DNA of 35,020 nt from Bryobacterales bacterium (GCA_003170915.1 PMYB01000100.1:1-35020), one strand, 5' to 3'; counted from the first letter of the stretch, positions 1 through 9,997 are shown. Translations and numbers: made by a program. Notes: a model not told the origin generated them from the letters alone.

Positions 1-240
1 CGAAGTGCGAAAGTCAGGTTAGAGACAAGGGAGCGAATCCTCGGCCCCGACCATCCGGACACGCTGACCGCTGTTTACCAGCTCGCGGAGGTGCTATTCA
101 GGAAAGGAGACCGGACTGCTGCGGAGGCTCTGTTGCGCCGGGCTTTGGAAGGCAGCGAACGCGTCTTTGGCCCCGACCATCCGAATACCCGGACCTGCCG
201 CGCAACTCTTAAACTCTTGACGGATACAGGACCGAGCTAG
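1..240 (+). CDS. C-terminal end of a TPR-repeat protein (partial)
   Basis: The frame starting at base 1 is open to a TAG at 238-240 and gives 79 residues; the start lies outside the window. It contains two copies of the phrase LGPDHP/FGPDHP followed by NT or DT, with an intervening A-x-x-L-x-x-R-A-L helix. This is typical of tetratricopeptide repeats of the kinesin-light-chain type (TPR_10/TPR_12), which form helical protein-binding scaffolds. The second repeat is cut short, so this is the end of a repeat array. Nothing here tells whether the missing part carries a kinase, CHAT or other domain, as TPR proteins of this type often do. Confidence 0.75.
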   Translation, partial: RSAKVRLETRERILGPDHPDTLTAVYQLAEVLFRKGDRTAAEALLRRALEGSERVFGPDHPNTRTCRATLKLLTDTGPS

Positions 241-510
241 ATAATCGATCGCCGGTATCAACAAAACGCTTCTGAGTCATGGGCGGTGGTTGCTAGCTGA
301 AGCAGAGTCGGATCGCCGCCGCGTGATCCGGCCCGGGCCGAAACCTGCACTGTCGGTGGTCGGCCAACCGGAAGTTTGCCCCAAACGGCGTTGTGGGAAG
401 TGTCCAATCCGCTCCGGTCAGGCCGTCGCCTATCCGGAAAGTGTCCCTGATATGAGTGAATATCGCTAGCTATCGGGCAGCCCTTGTCTGCCTGATATTT
501 GACTCTCATT
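241..510. other. Region without a recognisable gene
   Basis: About 270 bases follow the TPR gene. A minus-strand frame opens with an ATG at 507-509 preceded by a good GGGAGGTG ribosome site and runs to 258 (83 residues), but its residue composition matches no family I know. The ribosome site makes a small minus-strand gene downstream of the frameshifted gene at 511-794 possible, not established. I see no repeats, hairpin terminator or RNA gene. Confidence 0.3.
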
Positions 511-794
511 TCACCTCCCGGAGGCACGAGATCTCTGCAATTCAGCGACTGAGCGGAACCCAGCGCGCTGCACTTCCTGATCGAATGCGCAAGTGAGCGC
601 CTTCACAGCGGTCGATTCGCGCTCCGTCCACTGGCACTCCGGCTTACCTTGTTCGATTACCTCTATGAGCCCGTTAGATCTTCCGTTGAAAGGCTCTGCA
701 ACGCCAGACGCTGAATGGCGTCGTATGGGTCGGGACCACGCATCAGAGCCATAGACCTTTCCAGCCCTTCAATTCGCTTCCGCACGTTTGCCAT
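511..794 (-). pseudogene. Small frameshifted protein of the HTH module (LT-x-E ... WTE type)
   Basis: The ATG at 792-794 has a strong GGGGAGGTG ribosome site 7 bases upstream. The first frame gives MANVRKRIEGLERSMALM... through LSTEDLTG and stops at 663-665. The next frame continues without a gap as LIEVIEQGKPECQWTERES and ends at the TGA at 511-513, so a one-base change near 670 splits a protein of about 94 residues. The layout (charged N-terminal helix, LT/LS-x-E-D/E-x, then W-T-E-x-E) resembles the 87-residue protein at 29697-29960. It lies 47 bases downstream of the HTH gene and was probably co-transcribed with it. Function unknown. A sequencing error is an alternative to real decay. Confidence 0.5.
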
Positions 795-841
795 TCAGGA
801 TCACCTCCCCCACAGTACAGCCTGGAACGCCCTGGTTCGCC

Positions 842-1237
842 TCACCTCTGTGAAGACTTCACCTGTTCGGCGGCGCGCTCCAACTCCGACACGCGCGCCT
901 CGATATCCTCGATCTCGATGGCCTTGGTTGCGTGATTCATGACGCACTCGGCTGCGCGTACCCGAGTGGATGCGGGCGCGTTCTGGTCCAGCATGATCTT
1001 CAGCATCGTCGTGGCTGCCGCTGAACAGCCTTGCTGCAGCCGCGCGATGGATTGCGAAAACGCTTGGCGGCGGGCCTGGCGGTACGCAGCTTGGAATTCT
1101 GGCAGTTTCAGCCAACGAAGGAGCGTTCTTGTCCCGATGCCGGCAACGCGAGCGGCCTCCTCAATGTTCCGCTGCGACAGTAGCGCAGCAATCGCTTCTT
1201 CCTTTTTCCGCCCGAATTTTGCTCCATGTCCTGCCAT
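842..1237 (-). CDS. HTH protein, terminase-small-subunit/phBC6A51-like, copy A
   Basis: A 131-residue protein beginning MAGHGAKFGRKKEEAIAALL. Residues 20-50 form a helix-turn-helix (SQRNIEEAARVAGIGTRTLLRWL) followed by the PEFQAAYRQARR segment common in phage small-terminase-like and phBC6A51-type proteins. The C-terminal half is helical and ends in an EIEDIEARVSELERA coiled coil. It probably binds DNA, but the target is unknown. The start is chosen because MAGHG is shared by all three copies in the window (others at 17259-17645 and 29287-29676). The copies diverge abruptly after ELERAA, so each has its own tail. A DUF3489 gene is divergently placed upstream and a small frameshifted gene lies downstream. 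Confidence 0.75.
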   Translation of the reverse strand: MAGHGAKFGRKKEEAIAALLSQRNIEEAARVAGIGTRTLLRWLKLPEFQAAYRQARRQAFSQSIARLQQGCSAAATTMLKIMLDQNAPASTRVRAAECVMNHATKAIEIEDIEARVSELERAAEQVKSSQR

Positions 1238-1380
1238 CAGGTGCCACCTGATGCCAGATGTGGGCTCCTCATCGCCATTCCATCGCCTTTTTCGATTGCC
1301 GCAGAATCCGCTTGCTTGTGTGCGCAACCGGAGTGATCCATGTGGTGACCGCGCAGAGCGTGGCACCAAGGAGAACGATT

Positions 1381-1853
1381 ATGACGACCTTTACGATTGA
1401 CAACGACAACAACATCACGGCGTTCGGCTCCGCAGAAGAGGCCGCCGCCGCAACCACCACCCCGTTCGATACTTTCGCCAGCCAGAAGGAACTGGCGGAA
1501 CTGGCAGCAGCGTGGCCGGCGGAGCGCCTGGTGGCCATCTGGAACAGCCTGCCGGGCGTCACGCCGGTAAAGGGGTTCAAGAGCGCCAAGGCCGCCGCCA
1601 GCCGCATCTGGGAGCGCATCCAGGGACTTGGCGAAGCCGCGAAGCCCGAGGCAGAACCGGCGAAGCCGAAAGCGGACAAGAAGGCCAAGGGTGGCGCACA
1701 GGCGGCCAAGGGCGCGCCCACAAAGGGTAAGGCGCCCAAGAAGACCAGCCCTGCCAAGAAGCCCGCCAAGGCGCCGAAAGCTGCAAGCCGAAGGCCGAGG
1801 GTCCGCGCGAAGGTAGCAAGATGGCCCATGCCCAGTTGGCGGGCAGCCAGTAG
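1381..1853 (+). pseudogene. DUF3489 protein, copy A, frameshifted and truncated
   Basis: The ATG at 1381 follows an AAGGAG site at the usual spacing. The N-terminal third (MTTFTIDNDNNITAFGSAEE) and the central LAAAWPAERLVAIWNSLPGVTPVKGF block match the intact copy at 30119-30748 almost residue for residue, followed by the same Lys/Ala/Pro-rich linker. At about 1783 one base is missing relative to that copy, which shifts the frame. In the restored frame the sequence reads KAEGPREGSKMA and stops at 1851-1853. Homology ends at about 1829, so the C-terminal DUF3489 winged-helix-like part is absent. This is a broken copy both by frameshift and by loss of its 3' end. Confidence 0.75.
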
Positions 1854-2085
1854 GCGTGCGTGGCCGGCGAGTACGTCGTTGTCGGCGCCCACCAGATCTC
1901 GACGCCCACGAGGGAGTACGGATCGGAATTGAGTTCGTTGACGCACCGACGACGAAAACCACGAATAAGGTAAGGCCGCCACGCGCTACAATACCGCCTT
2001 CCGAGATTGCCCGGTATCGGACGGACTCGGACTCCAATTGCCTTCTTGGAAGCTCTTGTCCCGCTCAGCCTTGGCCTTGACCGCC
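1854..2085. other. Junction region without a recognisable gene
   Basis: This lies between the broken DUF3489 copy and the end of the metallophosphatase gene. One plus-strand frame reads VAGEYVVVGAHQIS, faintly like M28 peptidases, but is too short to support. It probably marks the junction where the module lost its 3' part. No terminator hairpin is evident for either neighbour. Confidence 0.25.
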
Positions 2086-3387
2086 TTACTTGCGCAAATC
2101 AAAACTGTCGATCAGGGAACCATCGATGGTGTAGGCCTGAAACAAGAGCCGTTCCTGGCTGACACTGATGATCTGGAATAGCTGGGATCCCGCCAGAGTC
2201 TTCGCGAAGAGCTCCGGATTCAAAGGCGCGACCTCGTACATCTTGGGACCACTCACGGAGACGGTGTAGACCGTGCCTGCCTCCGAATCGGAGACGACCT
2301 TCCCGCCCCTCAGCTTGTGGGTTCGTCCGTATGAGTGATCGTGCCCTTGAAGCACCAGGTCCACGTGGTATTTGTCATAGAGGGGCACGAGCCGAGACTC
2401 CATCTCGACGAAGCGGGTGCGTTGTTTGGCGATGGGGTATACCGGGTAGTGGGAGAAGACCACCGTCCAGCGATTCGGATTGTCGCGGAGCAACTTCTCC
2501 AGCCAGGCGACCTCCTGCTGCGCTACCCGCTCTTTGGCACTATTGGGCTGGATGGTTCCGCCGAAGGCATTCACATCGAGCGCTATGAAACGGGTTCCCT
2601 GGTAATCGAGGTAATAGGACTGACCTCGAAGGGACTCCGGGCCGTTCATGGGCAGCGCGAAGTGCTGGCGCCAGGAAGGCGGAGTGAGCAGCGGGTCGCT
2701 GGTTTCCGTCGAATCGGGGGCGCGGTGCAGATCGTGATTGCCGGGCACCGGCAGTGAGGGGACCATCGCGCTGATGAAACCCAAGGCCTCGCACCACTCT
2801 CCCCAGAGGTGGTCATCGAAGCCATCGGCGACGAGATCGCCGGCGTAGATCATGAAGCGGGCGTCGGGCGCCGCCGCGTACGCCGCTCGGATCGCGCGCG
2901 ACCATAGCGAATGAATGTCGTTCTGAGCGTCGCCGAGATAGATGAACCGGAAGGGGTCCGGGCGGGTACTCGCGGTCTGAAAGACATTCCACTCGCTCCA
3001 CGTGGAGCCATCGCCGACGCGGTATGCGTACTTCGTGGCGGGTTTCAGATCTTGGAACTCGACGGCGTATTGCGCGGCGCTCTTCCCCTCGGGGAGCGCC
3101 ACCGGAGTGGCCGTGCCTTTGACCGTGAGAGTCGAGTCCTGGAACTTGGGTTTGGGCGTCAGCGGCGCGATCTGGGCTTGAGGACTGCTTGCGGACGTGT
3201 CCGTCCGCCAAGTCACGGCTTGCGACCGGGTGGGATCGCCGGTCCAAGTCAAAATGATCCGCGCCGGCGTCCTGCCGGGCACCGGCGGCTTATCCGCAGC
3301 GGCAGAGGAGAACCAGGATGCGAGAGCCAGTGCTGCAACGAGCGTGGCTTCGACAATGAACTTTCTGCGGTTAGTAGTGTGATTCAT
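2086..3387 (-). CDS. Exported purple-acid-phosphatase-like metallophosphoesterase
   Basis: A 433-residue protein with an N-terminal NRRKF plus hydrophobic stretch (residues 6-31), a twin-arginine-like export signal. Residues 38-137 look like the fibronectin-like N-terminal domain of purple acid phosphatases (AQYAVEFQDLKPATKYAYRV). The metallophosphoesterase domain carries all the metal-binding signatures: LGDAQND (151-157), YAGDLV (181-186), GNHD (216-219), SHYP (312-315) and GHDHSY (348-353). It probably hydrolyses phosphate esters in the periplasm or outside the cell; the substrate is unknown. It is last in the minus-strand operon, 31 bases after the alginate-lyase-like gene, with a weak ribosome site. 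Confidence 0.88.
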   Translation of the reverse strand: MNHTTNRRKFIVEATLVAALALASWFSSAAADKPPVPGRTPARIILTWTGDPTRSQAVTWRTDTSASSPQAQIAPLTPKPKFQDSTLTVKGTATPVALPEGKSAAQYAVEFQDLKPATKYAYRVGDGSTWSEWNVFQTASTRPDPFRFIYLGDAQNDIHSLWSRAIRAAYAAAPDARFMIYAGDLVADGFDDHLWGEWCEALGFISAMVPSLPVPGNHDLHRAPDSTETSDPLLTPPSWRQHFALPMNGPESLRGQSYYLDYQGTRFIALDVNAFGGTIQPNSAKERVAQQEVAWLEKLLRDNPNRWTVVFSHYPVYPIAKQRTRFVEMESRLVPLYDKYHVDLVLQGHDHSYGRTHKLRGGKVVSDSEAGTVYTVSVSGPKMYEVAPLNPELFAKTLAGSQLFQIISVSQERLLFQAYTIDGSLIDSFDLRK

Positions 3388-3418
3388 GATTGCGCCAGTA
3401 TTTGCCGAACAGCTTCTT

Positions 3419-4603
3419 TTACGCCCGCGTGCCCCGGATCACGATATCGATGAACTGCACCCACGGGGTGTCCTCGCGGGGGATGCCCAGGTAGGCAGAA
3501 AGCAATTTCTCCGAGGGTAGCCCGATCCCGCCCAAGCCCGCGAAATAGTGAATGCCCGGATCGTAAGTGTCGATCTGCTGCTTCTTCCAGGTTTCCGGGC
3601 GCAGCATGTAAGGGAGCAGATAGAAGAAGGACTTCTCCACGCCGATGCCTTTGCCGGTATGGAAGTGCCACAGATCCTCCCCGTCCAGTTGCGCCAGCCT
3701 GCAGAGCAGCGAAAACGAATCCTGGTTCATCGAGGAATAGTGCAGAGAACGCGTGCGCTCCTCCTCGCGCGGGCAACTGCCGTCGGGTTGGATCTCGGCC
3801 GGGACAAGGTAATTGCGGAAGTGGTCCCAGGCCATGCGGCGCAGCACGGCATCCCCGGTGAACGCGGCATAAGCAGCCACCTGTGTGGTCCACCACGTCG
3901 CGTGGTTGTTGCCGGCCTTGCGTTCCGAGGCGCCGTGCGAGCTGGTCGTCATCCACTTCACGTAATCCGCGTACCATCGGCGCACCCCGGCGGAGATATC
4001 GGCGTTCAGCCCGCCGGCCATTTCCAGCAGCACGACGCCCTGCGCCGCGTGGATCAGGTATTGGGTGTCGATCATGCCCGCGCCGCGGCCCGTGTTGATA
4101 CCGCGGATCATCTGCCCGTGCTCGAGGTTCGGGTTCATACAGGTCCTGGGATCAAGGAACCAGACGGAGAGGATTTTGCTCGCATGATCCGTACACCCCG
4201 GCTTGCCGGCGAAGAAGGCGCCCATGCCGAGCGACAACACGGCCGCCGCCATTGTGCGCAGGTCGTTGGTGTTACCGGTGAAGCGCGCCTCGTTGTGCTC
4301 GCCATCGCGACGGATGTAGGGGCCGTTGGGATTCTTCGGATCGGGGAACCAGTAAGGAGCTTCGCTGACGTAGTCGTTGGGACCGGTGTCAACTTTCAGC
4401 CCCTGCGGCCGCTTGAACGTGACGCTCCACGGTCCGGCCGCAAGAGCGGCTCTGGCGTATCCGTCGATACGGCTGGAGCGATCCATCCTGACGAAGTCGC
4501 GCATGCGCTTCGCCTCCGCTTCGGTCACGAGCAGCAGGGAACGGGAGCTCTCCGCCGCCCGGACCAGCGAGGCCGAAAATGCCAGAAAGTGTCTGCGAGT
4601 CAT
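3419..4603 (-). CDS. Alginate-lyase-family exported protein
   Basis: A 394-residue protein with a short TRRHFLAFSASL signal, probably Tat type. It has the pattern of the Alginate_lyase family (Pfam PF05426, related to PL5): SEAPYWFPDP near residue 80, PYIRRDGE near 95, and the NNHATWW block at 232-238, where the Asn-His pair is the family's catalytic signature. Such enzymes cleave uronate polysaccharides by beta-elimination, though many members act on other substrates. An AGGAGA ribosome site precedes the ATG. It sits between a Gfo/Idh/MocA gene and a metallophosphatase in a TonB-receptor operon, which fits periplasmic processing of an imported glycan. Exact substrate unknown. Confidence 0.85.
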   Translation of the reverse strand: MTRRHFLAFSASLVRAAESSRSLLLVTEAEAKRMRDFVRMDRSSRIDGYARAALAAGPWSVTFKRPQGLKVDTGPNDYVSEAPYWFPDPKNPNGPYIRRDGEHNEARFTGNTNDLRTMAAAVLSLGMGAFFAGKPGCTDHASKILSVWFLDPRTCMNPNLEHGQMIRGINTGRGAGMIDTQYLIHAAQGVVLLEMAGGLNADISAGVRRWYADYVKWMTTSSHGASERKAGNNHATWWTTQVAAYAAFTGDAVLRRMAWDHFRNYLVPAEIQPDGSCPREEERTRSLHYSSMNQDSFSLLCRLAQLDGEDLWHFHTGKGIGVEKSFFYLLPYMLRPETWKKQQIDTYDPGIHYFAGLGGIGLPSEKLLSAYLGIPREDTPWVQFIDIVIRGTRA

Positions 4604-4752
4604 CCGAATCTCCTATCAGAATTCCCGGCGCAGCATAAACTGCATCTGCCGCGAATTCTTGGACTGGTAAACCGCCGGTTTCCGGCCGGAGCGGGCCGCG
4701 ATTTTCTCACGGCCCCTAAGCCAGTAAATTCCCCCTGGTCCACGGCGTCCAC
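4604..4752 (-). other. Intergenic region with a possible outer-membrane-barrel C-terminal relic
   Basis: Just before the alginate-lyase gene, the minus frame ending at 4616-4618 reads SKNSRQMQFMLRREF and stops. An Arg-Gln-hydrophobic-Phe run ending in a terminal Phe is how the Oar-like receptors here end (compare QFALKISF and EFSLKVVF). It may be the last strand of a deleted TonB receptor. Bases 4698-4752 are also repeated downstream of the second Gfo/Idh gene at 9998-10051. Confidence 0.3.
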
Positions 4753-6089
<1,337 letters not shown>

Positions 6090-6110
6090 TCAAATTCTCC
6101 GTCAGCTCGC

Positions 6111-9100
6111 TCAAAACGAGATCTTCAGTGCGAACTGCCAGTTTCTGGGTTCCGACACCACTGCAGTCACGATGCCAAAGGATGAGCTTGTCGGAGTTGT
6201 ATTTGGGACGTCAAAGCTCGGATGGTTCATGACGTTGTAGGCCTCGGCGCGGAACTGAGCGGTGATGCGTTCCCGTATCTTGTAGTTCTTGATCAGCGAG
6301 AAACTCCATGTCGCCTGGCCATCCGCGCGGACTCCGCTGAGGCGGATCGGGAAAGTCTGAATGTTGTTCGCGAGTTGTTGTGCGCTGGTCTTGTTGAATC
6401 CGGCGTTGACATTGAACCACTCGTCCGGGCTCTGCTGACCGCTGGAAAGAGGGATGTCCTTGATATTGCCCGTGAACAAAGCATCGCCGAATCCAAGCGG
6501 AGCGCCGGACTGGCGCACCACCGTGCCGTCGAGCTGCCATCCCCCGAGCACGAATTTGACGGGCGCGGGAGTTGTGGAGCCGAAACGCTTTCCGGCGCCG
6601 TAAGGAATTTCCCAGACGCCGCTAAGCGAGAGAATCCGTGGCCGGTCGAGGTCCGAGACGGTCCGGTAGGGCACAGGGCCGGTGGGGTTCTGGAACTCGG
6701 TCGCCTGCATGAACTTCGAATAGGTGTAGCCGGCCTGCACCATGAAGCCGCGCGAGAAACGCCGCTCGATACGAGTCTGGAGCGAGTGATACCACGAGTA
6801 ACCTTGCGGCTCCAGTACGGAAATGGCCCCAAACTCAGGATAGGGAGCCAGCAGGCCGGCGCGCGAAATCTGGGCGGTATATACAGAATTCAGTCCATAG
6901 AAGGGATCGGGAAACTGCGCGGTCAGAGAGTTGATGGTGGTTTGGTCGCGCACCGGCGAAGTGCTCAGGTATTGCGCGGGGGTGGAATTGATTTGCTTCG
7001 TGACTGCGAGGTGCGTGCTTCGATTGCCGACGTAGCTCACGTCCAGCACGACCTGTCCGGGAAGCATGCGCTGGATGCCGGCCGACCAGCGCTGGGAGTA
7101 CGGCGCCTTCATGTTCGGATCGAAGAACTGGATGGCCTGTCCGAGGTTGGTGCTGAGTCCGCCCGCCGCACCGGCCGCCGGCAACAAGCCATTGGGCAGA
7201 GGATTGGCCAACGTCGATGTATAAGTGACGCCGTTGTCCAGCGAAGCCTGTATGGGCGTCACCTGCGAGAAGCCTGTCTGGGCCGGCAGGAATGTGTCGG
7301 CGCCAATGGTGCCAAAGTAAATGCCATATCCGGCGCGGAAAACCGTCTTGTCGTTGATCTGGTAAGCCAAGCCGACCCTTGGGAGGAAGTCACTGCTGTT
7401 CTTATAAGGGCTGCGGCCGCTGCCGTTCTGGTGGACGAATCGCAGTCCTCCTTTGACGCTGAAAGCGGAGACGGGAAGTTCGGGGATCGGGCTGTTGGTA
7501 TAGTTGGCGATCGCCTGGGCGGCGATCGGGCTGTTGACCGACGCATCGAACGTTCCCAGCAATCGGTCGTACCGTTCCGTGACAGGGAACTCCAGTTCGT
7601 AGCGCAGTCCCAGATTAAGTGTGAGCTTCGGCGTCAATTTGAAATCGTCCTGCAGATAAGTGCCGAAATACGTATTCTGTAGGGCGTAGTTGGTGGTCGA
7701 ACCGGAGGTCATGCTACCGCCCGGAATGCCGAGTAACAGGGCGGCCAGTTCCTGGCCCAACGGGGCGGCCGTCGAGTTATCGAGCGGGCCTTTGGTGTAG
7801 GTATTGGGAAAAGTCAGATCCGGAGAGATCGATCCCGGATAACGGTTCGCGAAGGTGCGAAACAGCCGCCCGTCCGCGCCGAATCGCAAGGTATGCGTAC
7901 CGTGCTGTTTGGTCAGATCGCCTACCAGAGTGTGGGTGACGGCGGATGAGAAGCCGTCTCCATTGGACCAATTCGAGAGCGTGGCAAAACCCGATACCGT
8001 GACGCGGGGCACGGTAACGGTCGCGGGATTGACGAGTTTTGTCAGCCCGTTTGAGAATCCGAGTGCGGACAGGTCGGTGCCCTGCGTCACTCTGGTTTCG
8101 GGATAAATGGCGTAAATGGCCCCGTACCGCAGGTTCAGAACCAGGCTCGGGCTCAGGACCAGAACATCGTCCAGCGTGACGCCCTCATTGCGCTGGGGGA
8201 GGATTTCGGTTGTCGCCGGAATGCCCAACAGGTCTTTGGGAATGGTGTAGCCGAAATGGTTGATCCGCACGAACACGCGATGGTTGGGGCTGAAGACGTG
8301 GTCGAAGCGCGCCAGATGCGAATCGTAGATCTGTTGGCGGACGTCGGGGAAGTAATAATTGTTCTGGCCGTTGACGGTTCCCGCCTGAACCGGCAGCGGA
8401 TAAAGAGCCGCGAGATTGAGGCCCACCGGGCTCAACAGGCTCTTCGGCAGGATGTTTCCGGCGAATGGGGTCCGCTGATAGCGGCCGCCGGCAATCGCCT
8501 GCGTGGAGTACGGATTGTAAATCTGATATTGGCTTCCCAGCGCCAGCAGCCCCGAAAAGTCTCCAACTCTCTCCGCCGCTGTCGGCACGGTGCTGGTCTG
8601 GTTTGAGGTGGATGGCTGGCCGAAACGGTTCTCTTCCCATGAGTAGAACCAAAATGTCTTGTTCCGGCCATCGTAGACCCCGGGGATGTAAACAGGTCCA
8701 CCAACGGCGGCTCCGTAGCGGTGGTCCTGATACACGGACTTCTTCAGGCCGGCTTTGTTGTCGAAAAAATTTGCGCAATCAAAGGCGCTGTTTCGCGCCC
8801 AGTAGTAGAGATCTCCGTGCACGTCGTTGCCGCCGCTTTTGGTGCCCACGTTGATGACAGGCCCCATCACATGGCCAACGCTGGCGTCATAGGGAGTGGA
8901 CTGCAGCTTAAAGTCCTCGATAGCGACAGACGGCGGGATGAAGGCGACGCGCACGTATCCCCCGCCGCGGTCGTTGGTAGTGTCGCTTACGCCGTCGATG
9001 TTGTATTGAGTCTGATCGTTTCCGCTGCCGTTGACGGTCACACTGGAGGTTCCGTCCGGGGACGACAGCTTCATGATGCGAATCGTGGTCGTGTTCGCCA

Positions 9101-9581
9101 CGCCGGGACTCAGACGTTCCAGTTCGAGCGGGTTTCCTCCGCGCTGGGGCAGCTCGCTCAGCCCCCGGGCCGCGATCACATCTCCCACCGAACTGTCGGC
9201 AGTATCCAGCAGGGGCGTGCCACCCTTGACCTCAACCGTCTCTGTGACGCTGCCGACCTCCATGCGCATGGTGAGGTCGAGCGAATCGGCCACGCGCAGT
9301 TCGAGATCGCTTTGCGCGAAGGTGCGGAAGCCCTTCATTTCGGCGGTCACGCGGTACTTGCCGGGGAGCAGGAACAGCAACCGGAACGTGCCGGCGTCGT
9401 TGGTGACGGCAGATGCGGCAACGCCTGTTCCCTGATTGGTCGCGGTCACACGGGCGCCAACAATCGTGGCGTCTTGCGGGTCGAGGACGCGTCCTCCGAT
9501 CGTGCCGCGGGAATCCTGAGCCACGCAGATTGCGGCCAGACCGAAGCACAATAGAACGGAGAGCGTTAGCTTGCGAGACAT
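6111..9581 (-). CDS. Oar-like TonB-dependent receptor with carboxypeptidase regulatory domain
   Basis: An 1156-residue outer-membrane protein. Residues 1-21 are a Sec signal peptide ending in CVAQ. Residues 24-110 form a carboxypeptidase-regulatory-like beta-sandwich (GTIGGRVLDPQDATIVGARV). A plug domain with SVTETVEV and a short YNIDGVSDT segment follows, then a large beta-barrel ending in the terminal-Phe strand QFALKISF. This is the Oar/'TonB-dependent receptor' type that is expanded in Solibacter-like acidobacteria and is thought to import oligosaccharides. Its AAGGAG site is 8 bases before the ATG. It heads the operon ending at 2086 and is preceded by a long leader, an operator and a strong promoter. 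Substrate unknown; neighbours suggest uronate oligosaccharides. Confidence 0.9.
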   Translation of the reverse strand: MSRKLTLSVLLCFGLAAICVAQDSRGTIGGRVLDPQDATIVGARVTATNQGTGVAASAVTNDAGTFRLLFLLPGKYRVTAEMKGFRTFAQSDLELRVADSLDLTMRMEVGSVTETVEVKGGTPLLDTADSSVGDVIAARGLSELPQRGGNPLELERLSPGVANTTTIRIMKLSSPDGTSSVTVNGSGNDQTQYNIDGVSDTTNDRGGGYVRVAFIPPSVAIEDFKLQSTPYDASVGHVMGPVINVGTKSGGNDVHGDLYYWARNSAFDCANFFDNKAGLKKSVYQDHRYGAAVGGPVYIPGVYDGRNKTFWFYSWEENRFGQPSTSNQTSTVPTAAERVGDFSGLLALGSQYQIYNPYSTQAIAGGRYQRTPFAGNILPKSLLSPVGLNLAALYPLPVQAGTVNGQNNYYFPDVRQQIYDSHLARFDHVFSPNHRVFVRINHFGYTIPKDLLGIPATTEILPQRNEGVTLDDVLVLSPSLVLNLRYGAIYAIYPETRVTQGTDLSALGFSNGLTKLVNPATVTVPRVTVSGFATLSNWSNGDGFSSAVTHTLVGDLTKQHGTHTLRFGADGRLFRTFANRYPGSISPDLTFPNTYTKGPLDNSTAAPLGQELAALLLGIPGGSMTSGSTTNYALQNTYFGTYLQDDFKLTPKLTLNLGLRYELEFPVTERYDRLLGTFDASVNSPIAAQAIANYTNSPIPELPVSAFSVKGGLRFVHQNGSGRSPYKNSSDFLPRVGLAYQINDKTVFRAGYGIYFGTIGADTFLPAQTGFSQVTPIQASLDNGVTYTSTLANPLPNGLLPAAGAAGGLSTNLGQAIQFFDPNMKAPYSQRWSAGIQRMLPGQVVLDVSYVGNRSTHLAVTKQINSTPAQYLSTSPVRDQTTINSLTAQFPDPFYGLNSVYTAQISRAGLLAPYPEFGAISVLEPQGYSWYHSLQTRIERRFSRGFMVQAGYTYSKFMQATEFQNPTGPVPYRTVSDLDRPRILSLSGVWEIPYGAGKRFGSTTPAPVKFVLGGWQLDGTVVRQSGAPLGFGDALFTGNIKDIPLSSGQQSPDEWFNVNAGFNKTSAQQLANNIQTFPIRLSGVRADGQATWSFSLIKNYKIRERITAQFRAEAYNVMNHPSFDVPNTTPTSSSFGIVTAVVSEPRNWQFALKISF

Positions 9582-9687
9582 ATCGAAACTCCTTTTTCAG
9601 TCTCCAAAAACAGAAGCGACCGGCGCTCTACGGACATCACCGTGAAACGCCCCGGAATTCTCAGTCGGGCAGAACCCGAGGTTTGCC
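9582..9687 (-). promoter_or_regulatory. Conserved 5' leader of the TonB receptor gene
   Basis: Together with the ATG, these bases align without gaps with 11461-11569 upstream of the second Gfo/Idh gene, 109 bases each and roughly 80% alike by eye. In the RNA sense both contain CUCGGG-n4-GCCC, a short hairpin, and AGAGCG-(C/G)CGGU-CGC-n-UCU. The latter can fold into a 6-bp stem with one bulge and a five-base loop; base changes between the copies leave the pairing intact. The AAGGAG ribosome site follows about 20 bases later. Upstream, an 8-bp perfect inverted repeat (9697-9704 with 9737-9744) adds another possible stem. This could be a structured regulatory leader or simply the footprint of a duplication. 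Confidence 0.55.
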
Positions 9688-9759
9688 AATCTCGGTGCGT
9701 GGGAGGCGGGACGTTAGTGAGGGTCGATACTGAGATTCCCACGCGAAACTCCAATATTG

Positions 9760-9769
9760 CAAACGCTTG
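9760..9769. promoter_or_regulatory. LacI-family operator at the TonB operon promoter
   Basis: CAAACGCTTG matches the CAAnCGnTTG pattern of LacI-family operators. Its central CG is 9-10 bases past the -10 box of the minus-strand promoter at 9774-9802, so a bound repressor would cover the transcription start. Similar sites lie at 11597-11608 and 11695-11708. Confidence 0.7.
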
Positions 9770-9773
9770 TTAA

Positions 9774-9802
9774 AGTATAGGGCCAGTTTTATTCGCCGTC
9801 AA
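9774..9802 (-). promoter_or_regulatory. Sigma-70 promoter of the TonB receptor operon
   Basis: On the minus strand TTGACG (9797-9802) and TATACT (9774-9779) are 17 bases apart, close to consensus. The predicted start lies near 9765, giving a 5' untranslated region of about 185 bases. Confidence 0.7.
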
Positions 9803-9837
9803 GGGCCTAACTCTGAAATTTGTTGGGCAAATAATCG

Positions 9838-9847
9838 GAAACGATTG
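9838..9847. promoter_or_regulatory. Possible auxiliary LacI-family operator
   Basis: GAAACGATTG resembles the other operators but is less symmetric. Its centre is 78 bases upstream of the main operator centre and 36 bases beyond the -35 box, a distance that could allow looping. Weak evidence on its own. Confidence 0.35.
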
Positions 9848-9865
9848 CAAGCACTTTCCGTCAGT

Positions 9866-9997
9866 TCATTTCCGGATCTCCGTCTCGTATCGCACCTTGC
9901 CCTCGGTGTCCAGGAACGTTTCCCAGACGAAACCGTCTGCGCCACCTTCGAATCGAACAACTTGGGGCCTCTTGGGGCGGGCGGTTTCGCCTGCTGT
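9866..9997 (-). pseudogene. C-terminal relic of an unidentified protein
   Basis: A minus-strand frame ending at the TGA at 9866-9868 reads FEGGADGFVWETFLDTEG and then KVRYETEIRK, with ordinary protein-like composition but no start codon. It begins where the repeated 3' flank of the Gfo/Idh copies ends (9998). It looks like the last 40 or so residues of a gene lost by rearrangement downstream of the second Gfo/Idh gene. I do not recognise the family. It lies upstream of the TonB promoter, and there may be no functional product. Confidence 0.35.

Noticed and set aside
1856-1940. Frame reading GEYVVVGAH, similar to M28 aminopeptidases
   Set aside because: Only about nine residues match, the following metal-ligand region is absent, and it lies at a rearrangement junction.
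6222-7682. Long plus-strand open frame (486 residues) inside the first TonB receptor
   Set aside because: It is antisense to a clear receptor gene, is Arg/Val/Gly-rich with no domain, and such frames arise readily opposite high-GC coding sequence.
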